A stretch of DNA of 64,000 bases from the NCBI GenBank assembly GCA_016860845.1, contig BOKF01000028.1:1-64000 (forward strand), read 5' to 3'. The stretch is from Chloroflexota bacterium. GTDB lineage: Bacteria; Chloroflexota; Anaerolineae; 4572-78; J111. The notes beneath the pieces are model-generated. The model was not told the DNA's origin and ran no database searches. It worked only from the letters and a program-made list of their open reading frames with translations. This document shows, piece after piece, positions 39,638-47,307 of this stretch; within the stretch, counting starts at the first letter, position 1; each line of letters starts with the position of its first letter. Position numbers and translations under genes: made by a program.

Positions 39638-41359
39638 CTACTCAACTTCTGCTAGATTACGCTGGCCAATAAAGAAACTTTGTTGGTTCAGTCTGCCCTG
39701 TACTCTAATAAAGGTCTCGAGATCGTTAACCGAAGCAAAAGTGGTGGCGAGTTGTTGTAATATTGCGCGGGTTAATTCGGGATCTATCGGACGTCCTTCA
39801 ACTTGAAGTGCTTCAATTACAAAGCGGAAGAATGCTGCCCGTGCCTCAGCTTCACTGCGCCCTTCCATTATTCTCTGCTGCGCTTCGGCGCGAGCTTTAA
39901 TCAGTATAGCCTGAGCAGCCAAATCTGCAACATCAAGTTCGCCTTGCGCCTCCAACAATCTAGCCTTTTGGTCGCCCTGCGCCCCTAGTACCTTGGCTTG
40001 AAGACTAGTCTCAACCCCAATCAAATCAATCTGCTGCTTCCACGGCGCCCCCCAACGATTCAGCAGCATATCTTCCGCCCACTTGGGGAACTCAATTTTC
40101 ACAATATCAAAACCACGCACCAATACCCCAAATATCGCAATTTTGGTCGGTTTAATTTGATTGAAAATAGCCTGTTCAATTTCATAGATTTTACGCTTGT
40201 TGACCCGGACATCAGGCTTCTCCCCGGCGGTGCTGTCAACCAACTCAAAAAGCTCATCAAAGCGATGGCTCATAATGTGATCTCGCAATTCAGCTTCAGG
40301 AGTGCTGCCCGCAACACTTTGCCACTTGGTTACCTGAATATCGCGACAGATCATTTCGTCGCACTTGGTAACACGGATAGGGACGTCAGAAAATTCAATC
40401 CTTTGTGACATCAAAGCAGCCTTGCGAACCGTTCCTTCATATACTTGATACAGACCATCATCTAGTTTGGGCGTCAATGCCTCACCGTTGGGAGCAATTC
40501 GGCTCTCGGGACGCTTGTCCGCCTCACTCGCTGGTTCGATTTGAAAAGCTATTTTCGCTGTCACAGTTAAGGGAATGCGGTCTTTGGTCAGGACGTGTTC
40601 TATCCGGGTTGTCTCAGTCGGGCTAGATTGAACATTTAAAACGAAAATATTACGAATCGTTTCCAGCGGTTTAAGCTTAACTACCCCCGCATTAACAATC
40701 CGAGTAATCTTCCCTCCTCGTTCCAGTACCACCACATTACCCTGCTTGATAATCAAGTGTCCTGGCCCACCAAGGACACCAAGTTTGCCTGCTTCTTTGG
40801 TGATAACCGCCTGGCCATTTTCAACCGTCATGTAAGCTAAGTTAATGCCTAAAATCAAGCTGATGGTGTAGAGCGTCGCATCCCACCAACTCACTCCATC
40901 CATTTTGTGCAGCGCCAATACATAAACTGCACTGATAAAAGAGAGAAGAAGGAGAGGGACCAGAGTGAATACCAGGGCTAAGATGAATCCCAGGATAATG
41001 GACCAAACTAAACGATCGCTAGGTGCCCCTAAAAGAAAAGTAAGAGTAGAGTTTTCTCGAATGGCAGCTATAACCCTGTCGTCGCTGGTTAAAAGCCGGT
41101 AGAGGCCGATGGAAAAATCGGTGGCAAAATATAAAGTGATGAACATAAATAGAGCCAGCCTCTTGAAATCGCTCTCGACAAAAATAAGGATATATCCCAA
41201 AACCGCGACGAAGAAGCTAATGAGACCCCAATTCCACCTGGCGGATTTAAAGATCAAGAAAACAATGAGCAATGCCAGAAGCAGGTAGAATATTTTCCCT
41301 AATATCTTCGCCCAACCCAAAGCAGAATTTTGGCTGGCGGTAGTAGAGGCTGCGGCCAT
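39638..41359 (-). CDS. Polytopic SPFH/band 7-domain membrane protein
   Basis: About 573 aa from the ATG at 41359, preceded at 6 nt by GGGAGG. About six membrane helices occupy residues 15-185. The SPFH domain (about 195-470) starts NGQAVITKEAGKLGVLGGPG and contains the strand pattern TETTRIEHVLTKDRIPLTV. A coiled coil rich in Ala, Glu and Gln follows (about 470-530, ILIKARAEAQQRIMEGRSEA). SPFH proteins oligomerise in membranes and organise proteases, as HflK/C do for FtsH. The long polytopic N-terminus is unusual. First gene of the operon with the two S24 proteins. Confidence 0.88.
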   Translation of the reverse strand: MAAASTTASQNSALGWAKILGKIFYLLLALLIVFLIFKSARWNWGLISFFVAVLGYILIFVESDFKRLALFMFITLYFATDFSIGLYRLLTSDDRVIAAIRENSTLTFLLGAPSDRLVWSIILGFILALVFTLVPLLLLSFISAVYVLALHKMDGVSWWDATLYTISLILGINLAYMTVENGQAVITKEAGKLGVLGGPGHLIIKQGNVVVLERGGKITRIVNAGVVKLKPLETIRNIFVLNVQSSPTETTRIEHVLTKDRIPLTVTAKIAFQIEPASEADKRPESRIAPNGEALTPKLDDGLYQVYEGTVRKAALMSQRIEFSDVPIRVTKCDEMICRDIQVTKWQSVAGSTPEAELRDHIMSHRFDELFELVDSTAGEKPDVRVNKRKIYEIEQAIFNQIKPTKIAIFGVLVRGFDIVKIEFPKWAEDMLLNRWGAPWKQQIDLIGVETSLQAKVLGAQGDQKARLLEAQGELDVADLAAQAILIKARAEAQQRIMEGRSEAEARAAFFRFVIEALQVEGRPIDPELTRAILQQLATTFASVNDLETFIRVQGRLNQQSFFIGQRNLAEVE

Positions 41360-41387
41360 AATATTCCTCCCAATATTCAACTAGATG

Positions 41388-41430
41388 CCCTATAAACAAC
41401 AACGCGCCGGGTCCATGCGACCCCGCGCGC
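41388..41430 (-). terminator. GC-rich attenuator-like hairpin in the SPFH operon leader
   Basis: In the leader between the promoter and the SPFH ATG, a hairpin with GGGTC/GACCC and CGCG/CGCG pairs (about 41403-41430) is followed on the minus strand by TTGTTGTTT. It is strikingly GC-rich inside AT-rich DNA. It could terminate or attenuate the transcript before the operon. Confidence 0.5.
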
Positions 41431-41464
41431 TGATTTCACTTGTTAAAGGCTACATTGATTTTAA

Positions 41465-41480
41465 ATTATGTTGACATAAT
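41465..41480 (-). promoter_or_regulatory. Operator-like palindrome over the SPFH operon -10 box
   Basis: ATTATGT-TG-ACATAAT is a perfect 7-bp inverted repeat that overlaps the -10 hexamer. A half site GACATAAT recurs at 41555-41562. Such a site is typical of a repressor; its binder is not identified because neither S24 protein of the operon has an HTH. Confidence 0.5.
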
Positions 41481-41504
41481 AACACATTTCGAGTCGCAAC
41501 TCAA
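41476..41504 (-). promoter_or_regulatory. Promoter of the SPFH-S24 operon
   Basis: On the minus strand TTGAGT (41504-41499) and TATTAT (41481-41476) are spaced by 17 bp. Transcription would start near 41469, leaving a leader of about 110 nt containing the GC-rich hairpin. Confidence 0.6.
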
Positions 41505-41684
41505 TAGCTTCTTACCCCCGTTATATTGCAATTTTCATTCGAAATATTCGATTTGACATAATTTAGCTGGGGCTAAAAATGAGGAGAGCAGCACAAACCT
41601 GGAGATTATCACTCGTTAACCAACCGGTAGCAGAGTCACAGGCCCGTATTTTTTCCCCGTCTACCGCCTACCGTCTACACTGGT

Positions 41685-42035
41685 TTATTCAACCGACAAC
41701 CACCCCGCCGCAAAGCCCAATCCCAGCAGCGCCGCCCAAACCAGGTAGGCCAGCCCAAAGGTGGCCCAGAGCGACCACCCGGCTCGAAAAGTCAGAAAGG
41801 CGGTCACCACCCAGAGCACCACCGGGATCAGCCCCACCAGCAGGACGCGGGAAAAATCGGCCAGGCTGGCCGGGTCGTCGCCGGTGGCCCCAGAGACAAT
41901 CCACAGGGCCAGAGTAATATTGATCGGGGTCACGGCAACGATGGCCGCGAAGGTGCGCGATTTGTCACGCAAAAAGGTGATAACTAAAATGAGGGCGATG
42001 GAGGTCAGGGTTGGGGCCAGGCGCTGCCAGTTCAT
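41685..42035 (-). CDS. Hypothetical membrane protein
   Basis: 116 aa with three or four hydrophobic helices (ALILVITFLRDK, FAAIVAVTPINITLALWIVS, VLLVGLIPVVLWVVTAFLTF, FGLAYLVWAALLGLGFAAGW). GC-rich codon use matches the genome outside the AT-rich island. It starts 12 nt after the MBL gene stop and is probably co-transcribed with it. The family is not recognised. Confidence 0.65.
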   Translation of the reverse strand: MNWQRLAPTLTSIALILVITFLRDKSRTFAAIVAVTPINITLALWIVSGATGDDPASLADFSRVLLVGLIPVVLWVVTAFLTFRAGWSLWATFGLAYLVWAALLGLGFAAGWLSVE

Positions 42036-42046
42036 ACACCCTTATC

Positions 42047-42670
42047 TCACATATCCCACGACACATCGCCGTGCAAATCGGCCGGGTGGGAGCGCTGGAG
42101 AAAGGCTTCAAAGGCAGGGCGCTCGTCGCCGATGCGGAAAGAAGGGCCGTGGCCGGGGAAGCAGATGGTATCGTCGGGCCATTTGAAGACGATGTTGCGC
42201 AGCGTGGCCATGGTCAGGGCAAAGTAGTAGGGCGCCCAGGTTTTCCCCGGCCCGCCCTTAAAAATCGTATCGCCGACAATGACCCGCTGGTCCGGCAGCA
42301 TCAGGCTGACCATCCCGGGCGTGTGGCCGGGCGTATGGATAACCCGCAGGGTGTGCTGCCCAACCGCGATGGTATCCCCATCGGCCAGCCAGACATCGGC
42401 GCTGAGGTTCATCGGCGAGTCGCCGGGGTGCATGGAGACTGGCACGTTGAGCCTGGCCTTCATCTCGTCCAAAGCCTCCACGTGGTCGTCATGGCCATGC
42501 GTCACCACGATGCCCACGGGCGTTGAGCCGGCCAGCAGGGCCAGCAGCGTCTCCGGCTCCGCGCCGGGGTCTACCAGCAGGCTTTGCTTCGTTTCCGGGC
42601 AAATAACCGCGTAAGCATTCATCGCATATGGGCCAACCGCGGCAGATTTCAGAAGAAGTGGCAGGGTCAT
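42047..42670 (-). CDS. Metallo-beta-lactamase-fold hydrolase, glyoxalase II-like
   Basis: 207 aa. The metal-binding motif THGHDDHV is followed by His in HTPGHTPGMV, Asp in IVGDTIFKGG and the final His in CFPGHGPS, all seven usual ligands of the glyoxalase II group. The YGxN-like AMNAYAV start and short length match the YcbL-type small MBL hydrolases. Probable thioester or related hydrolysis in the cytoplasm. It heads a two-gene unit with the membrane protein downstream; the upstream gap contains a heptad array and tRNA genes. Confidence 0.88.
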   Translation of the reverse strand: MTLPLLLKSAAVGPYAMNAYAVICPETKQSLLVDPGAEPETLLALLAGSTPVGIVVTHGHDDHVEALDEMKARLNVPVSMHPGDSPMNLSADVWLADGDTIAVGQHTLRVIHTPGHTPGMVSLMLPDQRVIVGDTIFKGGPGKTWAPYYFALTMATLRNIVFKWPDDTICFPGHGPSFRIGDERPAFEAFLQRSHPADLHGDVSWDM

Positions 42671-42687
42671 CGCTTACTCCTTACATC

Positions 42688-42750
42688 GTGTTGCGTGTTG
42701 CGTCTTCCGTTATCCGGTGATACGCAACATGCAAGACGCAACAGGTAACG
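42688..42750. repeat. Nine-unit heptad array (GTGTTGC type)
   Basis: In-phase 7-mers GTGTTGC, GTGTTGC, GTCTTCC, GTTATCC, GGTGATA, CGCAACA, TGCAAGA, CGCAACA, GGTAACG form a hairpin between the MBL start and tRNA-Ser. Confidence 0.88.
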
Positions 42751-42808
42751 TAGCTCACGCATGTCACCTAATAAAATGACCGCCTCCGTAAGAAGACGGT
42801 CAGTGTAG

Positions 42809-42897
42809 CGGGGAGGGTGGGATTCGAACCCACGGTCGAGTTTTACCCCGACAACCACTTAGCAGGCGGCCCCATTCGTCCACTCTGGCACCTCCCC
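42809..42897 (-). tRNA. tRNA-Ser (anticodon GCT)
   Basis: 89 nt. The acceptor GGGGAGG pairs with CCTCCCC, with discriminator G. The anticodon loop CTGCTAA on stem GCCGC/GTGGT gives GCT, and the long variable arm (GTCGGGG...CTCGAC) and T-arm GTGGG-TTCGAAT-CCCAC are typical of tRNA-Ser. CCA is not encoded. Confidence 0.95.
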
Positions 42898-42906
42898 AAG
42901 TAATGT

Positions 42907-42976
42907 AGATAGAGGATGGAAGATAGAAGATAGAAATGTATCTCTTTCTATCTTCTATCCTCTATCTTCTATCCTC
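42907..42976. repeat. Ten-unit heptad array (AGATAGA type) between two tRNA-Ser genes
   Basis: AGATAGA, GGATGGA, AGATAGA, AGATAGA, AATGTAT, CTCTTTC, TATCTTC, TATCCTC, TATCTTC, TATCCTC, all in phase. The halves pair to form a long hairpin in the tRNA spacer. Confidence 0.9.
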
Positions 42977-42983
42977 TAGACTG

Positions 42984-43070
42984 CGGAGGGAGAGGGATTC
43001 GAACCCCCGGAGACCTTGCAGCCTCAATGGTTTTCAAGACCACCGCAATCGACCGCTCTGCCATCCCTCC
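42984..43070 (-). tRNA. tRNA-Ser (anticodon TGA)
   Basis: 87 nt. Acceptor GGAGGGA/TCCCTCC with discriminator G; anticodon loop CTTGAAA on stem GTGGT/ACCAT gives TGA; a long variable arm and a TTCGAAT T-loop are present. CCA is not encoded. It is in tandem with tRNA-Ser(GCT). Confidence 0.95.
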
Positions 43071-43118
43071 CAACTTCGTTACAGGCACTATTTTAGCAGA
43101 GGAATACCCGAAAGTCAA

Positions 43119-43147
43119 TTGAGAAATGAGCCTGCCTATGGTAGAAT
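43119..43147 (+). promoter_or_regulatory. Promoter of the histidine kinase-like gene
   Basis: TTGAGA (43119-43124) and TAGAAT (43142-43147) with 17-bp spacing; TGG directly before the -10 box gives an extended -10. Confidence 0.65.
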
Positions 43148-43177
43148 GATAACACAATATCTACCCTGGAGGAATTG

Positions 43178-43933
43178 ATGACCGACGCCGCCCCCACCCG
43201 GCCCCATGCCCTGGCTTTACAAAAACAAACCAGCAGCCCCTCCCGCCAGCCGCTGGAAGTTTACCACCTTTCTCACGACCTCCGTGGCCCCCTGAACTCG
43301 ATCTTGGGCTTTGCCGAACTGCTGCTCGAAGAGATCGAAGGGCCGCTCAACGAAACCCAGCAGGCCGATATCAGCGCCATTTACCAGAGCGCCCAAAACC
43401 TGCTGTACCTGATCAACACGGTGGTTGACCTCAGTAAATTGGAAGCGGACCGCCTGACCTTTGACCCCAAAAAGATTGATTTGAGGGGGATAATTGAAGC
43501 AGCGCTGCCCAACTTTACCGCCGCCGAGCTGGGACAGCCTGAGCTGGTCAACCAAGTCGGCCCGACCCTTTCCTCCGTCTGGGCAGACCGGGACCGGGTA
43601 GCTCAGATGCTCAAGAGTTTGCTCAAATTTGCCTTTAAGACAACCAAAAAAGGGCCAATCACTCTGACTGCCTGGAATGAGGCCACAGAAGTCATCCTCT
43701 GCCTGGAAATTGCCCAGGCCAGTTCAGCCCTGGCCGAAGAGACGGACCTGTTCGATTTGACGGTCAATGTTGACTCGACCGGACGCACCTCTTTGGGGCG
43801 GGGTGGGTTAGAATTACCCCTCGTCCGCGCCCTGGCCGAGAAACAAGGAGGCCGGGTCTGGGCCGAGAGTCAGGGCGATGTTCTAACTCTTTATACCAGT
43901 CTGCCGGCGGGTGAAACGACAACCGGACTCTAA
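43178..43933 (+). CDS. Sensor histidine kinase-like protein with degenerate ATPase domain
   Basis: 251 aa from the ATG at 43178, GGAGG 5 nt upstream. The dimerisation domain has an intact H-box, His33 in YHLSHDLRGPLNSILG. The HATPase domain is degenerate: the N-box equivalent QMLKSLLKFAFKTT lacks the conserved Asn, and no DxGxG G1 box is seen; only the final GGLELPLVRALAEKQGG resembles the G2 region. It has no membrane or sensor domain. I infer a phosphotransfer or scaffold protein rather than an active kinase, possibly accepting phosphate from a separate kinase. Confidence 0.8.
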   Translation: MTDAAPTRPHALALQKQTSSPSRQPLEVYHLSHDLRGPLNSILGFAELLLEEIEGPLNETQQADISAIYQSAQNLLYLINTVVDLSKLEADRLTFDPKKIDLRGIIEAALPNFTAAELGQPELVNQVGPTLSSVWADRDRVAQMLKSLLKFAFKTTKKGPITLTAWNEATEVILCLEIAQASSALAEETDLFDLTVNVDSTGRTSLGRGGLELPLVRALAEKQGGRVWAESQGDVLTLYTSLPAGETTTGL

Positions 43934-44007
43934 TCCAGCAGGCCAGGATACGGTTTCTATTTTTATGTGAAGTGTAGTACAATTATTGTAAAGCGTGACC
44001 AAACTGA

Positions 44008-44502
44008 ATGTCGCCACAAAGCAAGTACTATCCCCTATTTGAATATCTGCAGCAGCAGCCGGACACGGTGCCTCTGGAGTTGAGCTTTGCCGAGGTAGAA
44101 GCGAAATTGGGCCGGCCTTTGCCGCCAACCGCGCTGAGCACGCGGGCCTGGTGGGCCAACAGCCGGTCAGCCCAGGCCCGTTCCTGGCAAGAGGCCGACT
44201 GGCTGGTGGACGACGTGGATTTTGAGCAGAAAATTGTCGTCTTTCGCCCCGCTCGCATCAGCTATCGCGTCACCCCAATCCGCAAATTCAAGGGCTGGAC
44301 CGGTCAGCAGATCAAAACCCTGCGTGAATATGCCGGCTGGTCGCAGCAGGAGCTGGCCGACCGGCTGGCCGTGCGCCAGCAAACCATCAGCGATTGGGAA
44401 GTGGGCAACCACGTCGCCCGCCGCTCCATGAGCAAACTCCTCCAAATGATCGCCGAAGAGATCGGCTTCCTCTATCAAACCGACTCCCCTGACCCTGATT
44501 GA
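44008..44502 (+). CDS. HTH XRE regulator with N-terminal DUF7662-like domain
   Basis: 164 aa. Residues 1-80 contain KYYPLFEYLQQQ, LSFAEVEAKLGRPLPP and AWWAN, the pattern of the domain I remember as DUF7662. Residues about 100-155 are an XRE helix-turn-helix (IKTLREYAGWSQQELADRLA, QQTISDWEVG). It is likely a DNA-binding regulator. Palindromes of ACAC/GTGT type occur in the promoter of the next gene, so it may regulate itself and the downstream small protein. Confidence 0.8.
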   Translation: MSPQSKYYPLFEYLQQQPDTVPLELSFAEVEAKLGRPLPPTALSTRAWWANSRSAQARSWQEADWLVDDVDFEQKIVVFRPARISYRVTPIRKFKGWTGQQIKTLREYAGWSQQELADRLAVRQQTISDWEVGNHVARRSMSKLLQMIAEEIGFLYQTDSPDPD

Positions 44503-44505
44503 TAC

Positions 44506-44534
44506 TTGACAGTTACACGGAGTAGTGTTATAAT
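44506..44534 (+). promoter_or_regulatory. Consensus promoter with operator-like palindromes
   Basis: TTGACA (44506-44511) and TATAAT (44529-44534) are spaced by exactly 17 bp. ACAC-N6-GTGT (44515-44528) lies in the spacer and ACACG-TATC-CGTGT (44585-44598) lies downstream. The two sites bracket the start of transcription and fit a repressor such as the upstream XRE protein. Confidence 0.75.
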
Positions 44535-44624
44535 CTCTTCAGATATGAGCGAGGATTTAACTCGCTTATATTTTACCATATTATACACGTATCCGTGTTA
44601 ATTCACCAAAAAGGAGAGTCCCCT

Positions 44625-44786
44625 ATGAAGCGATATGAGTTGGCCGAGTTAATCAAACGCTGGGAGCGCGGCGACATCACCCCCGAGCAGGCCATCGGTC
44701 AGGCTTTGTTATGGCTGGCCGCCCTGGCCGAGCGGGTCACCCGGCTGGAGGCCGGCCAGCGGAAAGACCGGCCCAAACCCAATTAG
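44625..44786 (+). CDS. Small hypothetical protein
   Basis: 53 aa from the ATG at 44625 with GGAG 8 nt upstream; codons upstream of it are leader. Mostly helical and charged, MKRYELAELIKRWERGDITP then EQAIGQALLWLAALAERVTR. It has a near-perfect promoter with two operator-like palindromes, so it is strongly and conditionally expressed. Not recognised; its neighbour upstream is an XRE regulator. Confidence 0.7.
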   Translation: MKRYELAELIKRWERGDITPEQAIGQALLWLAALAERVTRLEAGQRKDRPKPN

Positions 44787-44872
44787 CAACCAATGACCAC
44801 CGGGGCCTGTTTGCATCTTTTTTACTTTACGAGTACATTTGCCCCTGATAAGGATACTGAGGAGAGCCATCT

Positions 44873-46324
44873 TTGCCTGAACCTACCCATAACTCCTTCG
44901 TCGAAAAACTGACCGGCGCGATTGAGCGCAACAACTCCTTGTTGTGCCTCGGCCTCGACCCCGACCCTCATAAGTTCCCCAACTTCTTCCCCCAGGCCGT
45001 TGACACTGAGGCTCTGCTCGCCTGGGGCCGGGCCTTGATCAAGCAAACCGCCGATCTGGTCTGCTGCTACAAGCCCAACTTTGCCTTTTACGAGCAGTAC
45101 GGCCCGGCCGGCCTGGAAGCGCTGCGCCAAACCATTGCCGCCATACCCGCCGGCATCCCCGTCTTACTCGACGCCAAGCGCGGCGATATTGACAGCACCG
45201 CCGCCGCTTACGCCCGGGCCGCCTTTGAAGTTTGGGGCGCTGATGCCATTACCTTGAGTCCCTACCTGGGGCGGGACAGCGTTGCCCCTTTTCTGGCTTA
45301 CCCCGGCAAGATGGTTTTTGTGTTGGGCTATACCTCCAATCCCTCCGCCAGCGCCGTTCAAGAGTTTGGCGACGGGAGTCAATTCCTGTTTGAGCATATC
45401 GCCCGGCAGGGACAGAGCTGGGGCAATGCCGCGCAGGTGGGTTTTGTGGTTGGGGCGACGCAGCCGGAGGCGCTGGCCCGTTTTCGTGCCCTGGCCCCGG
45501 AGCGCTGGCTGTTGGCCCCCGGCATCGGCGCGCAGGGAGGCGATTTAACTGCGGCGCTGCGGGCCGGCCTCGACCGCCACGGCAGCGGCTTAATTGTGCC
45601 GGTTTCACGGAGCGTCATTTATGCCGCCAACCCGCATGAGGCCGCCCAGTCCCTGCAGGAGGAAATCAACCAGGCCCGCAGCGCCCTGCCAGCTCGGGGG
45701 CAAAACCGATTGCCGCAGCATTTACACGACCTGATTCTGCAACTATATGATGTTGGCTGCGTCCAATTCGGCCACTTTACCCTGGCTTCGGGGGTGCAGT
45801 CGCCCCTTTACATTGACCTGCGCCGCCTCACCGCCAACCCCACGCTCTTGCGGCTGGCAGCGCGGGCCTACGCTGACCTGCTGCAGCCGCTCACCTTCGA
45901 CCGCCTGGCCGCCGTCCCCTACGCTGCGCTGACCATCGGCACGGCCGTAGCCCTGGCCGCGAACTGCTCCCTCATTTACCCGCGCAAAGAAGCCAAGGCA
46001 CATGGGACTGGACAAATGATCGAGGGTGTCTACCGGGCGGGCGAAAAGGTGGCCGTGATTGAGGATTTGATCACCAGCGGGGGCAGCATCTTCAAAGCGA
46101 TTGAAACTTTGGAGAGCGCCGGGCTGGTCGTGGCCGACGTCCTGGTGCTGATTGACCGGGAGCAGTCCGGGGCTAAAAACCTGGCCGAGGCGGGCTACCG
46201 CCTGCACGCAGTCCTGCATCTGTCCGACATTCTCAGGGTGCTGCACGAAGCCGGCCGGATCTCAACCGAACAGGCCGCCCTGGTGGAAAGGTATCTCGAT
46301 GAGCAGCGCCACCCCCGATCCTAA
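44873..46324 (+). CDS. pyrFE: Bifunctional orotidine 5'-phosphate decarboxylase / orotate phosphoribosyltransferase
   Basis: 483 aa, TTG start with GAGGAG 8 nt upstream. Residues about 1-275 are OMP decarboxylase ([10 protein letters not shown], the Lys-Asp motif [24 protein letters not shown]). Residues about 285-483 are orotate phosphoribosyltransferase with the PRPP loop [17 protein letters not shown] and the [10 protein letters not shown] loop. The fusion catalyses the last two steps of UMP synthesis. The C-terminal 26 nt overlap pyrD, giving a pyrFE-pyrD-pyrK unit. Confidence 0.93.
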   Translation: MPEPTHNSFVEKLTGAIERNNSLLCLGLDPDPHKFPNFFPQAVDTEALLAWGRALIKQTADLVCCYKPNFAFYEQYGPAGLEALRQTIAAIPAGIPVLLDAKRGDIDSTAAAYARAAFEVWGADAITLSPYLGRDSVAPFLAYPGKMVFVLGYTSNPSASAVQEFGDGSQFLFEHIARQGQSWGNAAQVGFVVGATQPEALARFRALAPERWLLAPGIGAQGGDLTAALRAGLDRHGSGLIVPVSRSVIYAANPHEAAQSLQEEINQARSALPARGQNRLPQHLHDLILQLYDVGCVQFGHFTLASGVQSPLYIDLRRLTANPTLLRLAARAYADLLQPLTFDRLAAVPYAALTIGTAVALAANCSLIYPRKEAKAHGTGQMIEGVYRAGEKVAVIEDLITSGGSIFKAIETLESAGLVVADVLVLIDREQSGAKNLAEAGYRLHAVLHLSDILRVLHEAGRISTEQAALVERYLDEQRHPRS

Positions 46325-47240
46325 ACTGGCCTGTGAATTTTTGGGCTTTCGTTTACGAACCCCGCTGGTTTTGGCGTCCGGCATCATCGGCACCAGCGCA
46401 ACCCTGATGGTGCGGGCCGCCCATAACGGGGCGGGTATGGTCACTGCGAAAAGCTGCGGCCCAACGCCGCGCCAGGGCCACCCCAACCCGGTCGCCCTGG
46501 ATTTTGGCGGCGGCCTGATTAACGCCATCGGCCTGACCAACCCCGGCGCAGCCGCCGAAGCGCAGCTTCTGGCCGAAACGCGGGCGTACTTGCAGCCGCT
46601 GGGCGTGCCCCTGATTGCCAGCATCTTTGCCGGGACCGTCGCCGAGTTTGGTCAGGTGTCCCGGCTAGTGGCCGCCGGCAAGCCGGACATGATCGAGGTC
46701 AACATTTCCTGCCCCAATGTCGGCGACGAGTTTGGCACGCCTTTTGCCGGGACCTGCCAGAGCGCGGCTGCCGTCACCGAGGCGGTCAAAGGGGCGGTAA
46801 CCTGCCCCGTGGCGGTCAAACTGGCTCCCAACGTGCCCGATATTGCCCGTATTGCCGCCGCTGTGGTTGAGGCCGGCGCCGACGCCATTACGGCGGTCAA
46901 TACCATGCCGGGGATGGTCATTGACGCCGTTTCCGGCCGGCCCATCCTCTCCAATCGCGTCGGCGGTATCTCCGGCCCGGCGCTAAAACCGATTGCCCTG
47001 CGCTGCGTCTATGAGATTGCCCAGGCCGTCTCCGTGCCGATCATCGGCACCGGCGGCGTCTCGACCGGCCGCGATGCCGCCGAAATGCTCATGGCCGGGG
47101 CCAGTGTGGTCGGGGTCGGCTCGGCCGTCTACCTGCGCGGGGTGTCGGCCCTACGAGAGATTGGGCAGGAGTTGGCCGACTTTATGACCCAGCATAATTT
47201 TTTAACTATCGCGTCGCTGCGGGGTCGAAGCCATCAATGA
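46299..47240 (+). CDS. pyrD: Dihydroorotate dehydrogenase, type 1B catalytic subunit
   Basis: 313 aa from the ATG at 46299 ([17 protein letters not shown]), which overlaps pyrFE by 26 nt. FMN-dependent. Conserved blocks: [32 protein letters not shown], and [19 protein letters not shown] at the FMN phosphate site. The catalytic base is the Cys of the [15 protein letters not shown] region as in class 1B enzymes. It works with PyrK to pass electrons to NAD. The gene is followed by pyrK after a 67-nt gap containing a hairpin. Confidence 0.93.
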   Translation: MSSATPDPKLACEFLGFRLRTPLVLASGIIGTSATLMVRAAHNGAGMVTAKSCGPTPRQGHPNPVALDFGGGLINAIGLTNPGAAAEAQLLAETRAYLQPLGVPLIASIFAGTVAEFGQVSRLVAAGKPDMIEVNISCPNVGDEFGTPFAGTCQSAAAVTEAVKGAVTCPVAVKLAPNVPDIARIAAAVVEAGADAITAVNTMPGMVIDAVSGRPILSNRVGGISGPALKPIALRCVYEIAQAVSVPIIGTGGVSTGRDAAEMLMAGASVVGVGSAVYLRGVSALREIGQELADFMTQHNFLTIASLRGRSHQ

Positions 47241-47244
47241 ATGA

Positions 47245-47297
47245 GCCAGGTGACTGGCACTTTTGTCCTGACTAACCAAGTGCCAGTCACCTCTGGC
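47245..47297. repeat. Hairpin between pyrD and pyrK
   Basis: GCCAG and GTGACTGGCACTT on the left pair with AAGTGCCAGTCAC and CTGGC on the right across a 15-nt loop, about 10 nt before the pyrK ATG. It reads as heptads (AAGTGCC AGTCACC TCTGGCT). It could modulate pyrK expression. Confidence 0.7.
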
Positions 47298-47307
47298 TTG
47301 AGTAACA

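Noticed and set aside
42667..42858. 63-codon frame overlapping tRNA-Ser
   Set aside because: It runs through the tRNA gene and the heptad repeat and has no ribosome site.
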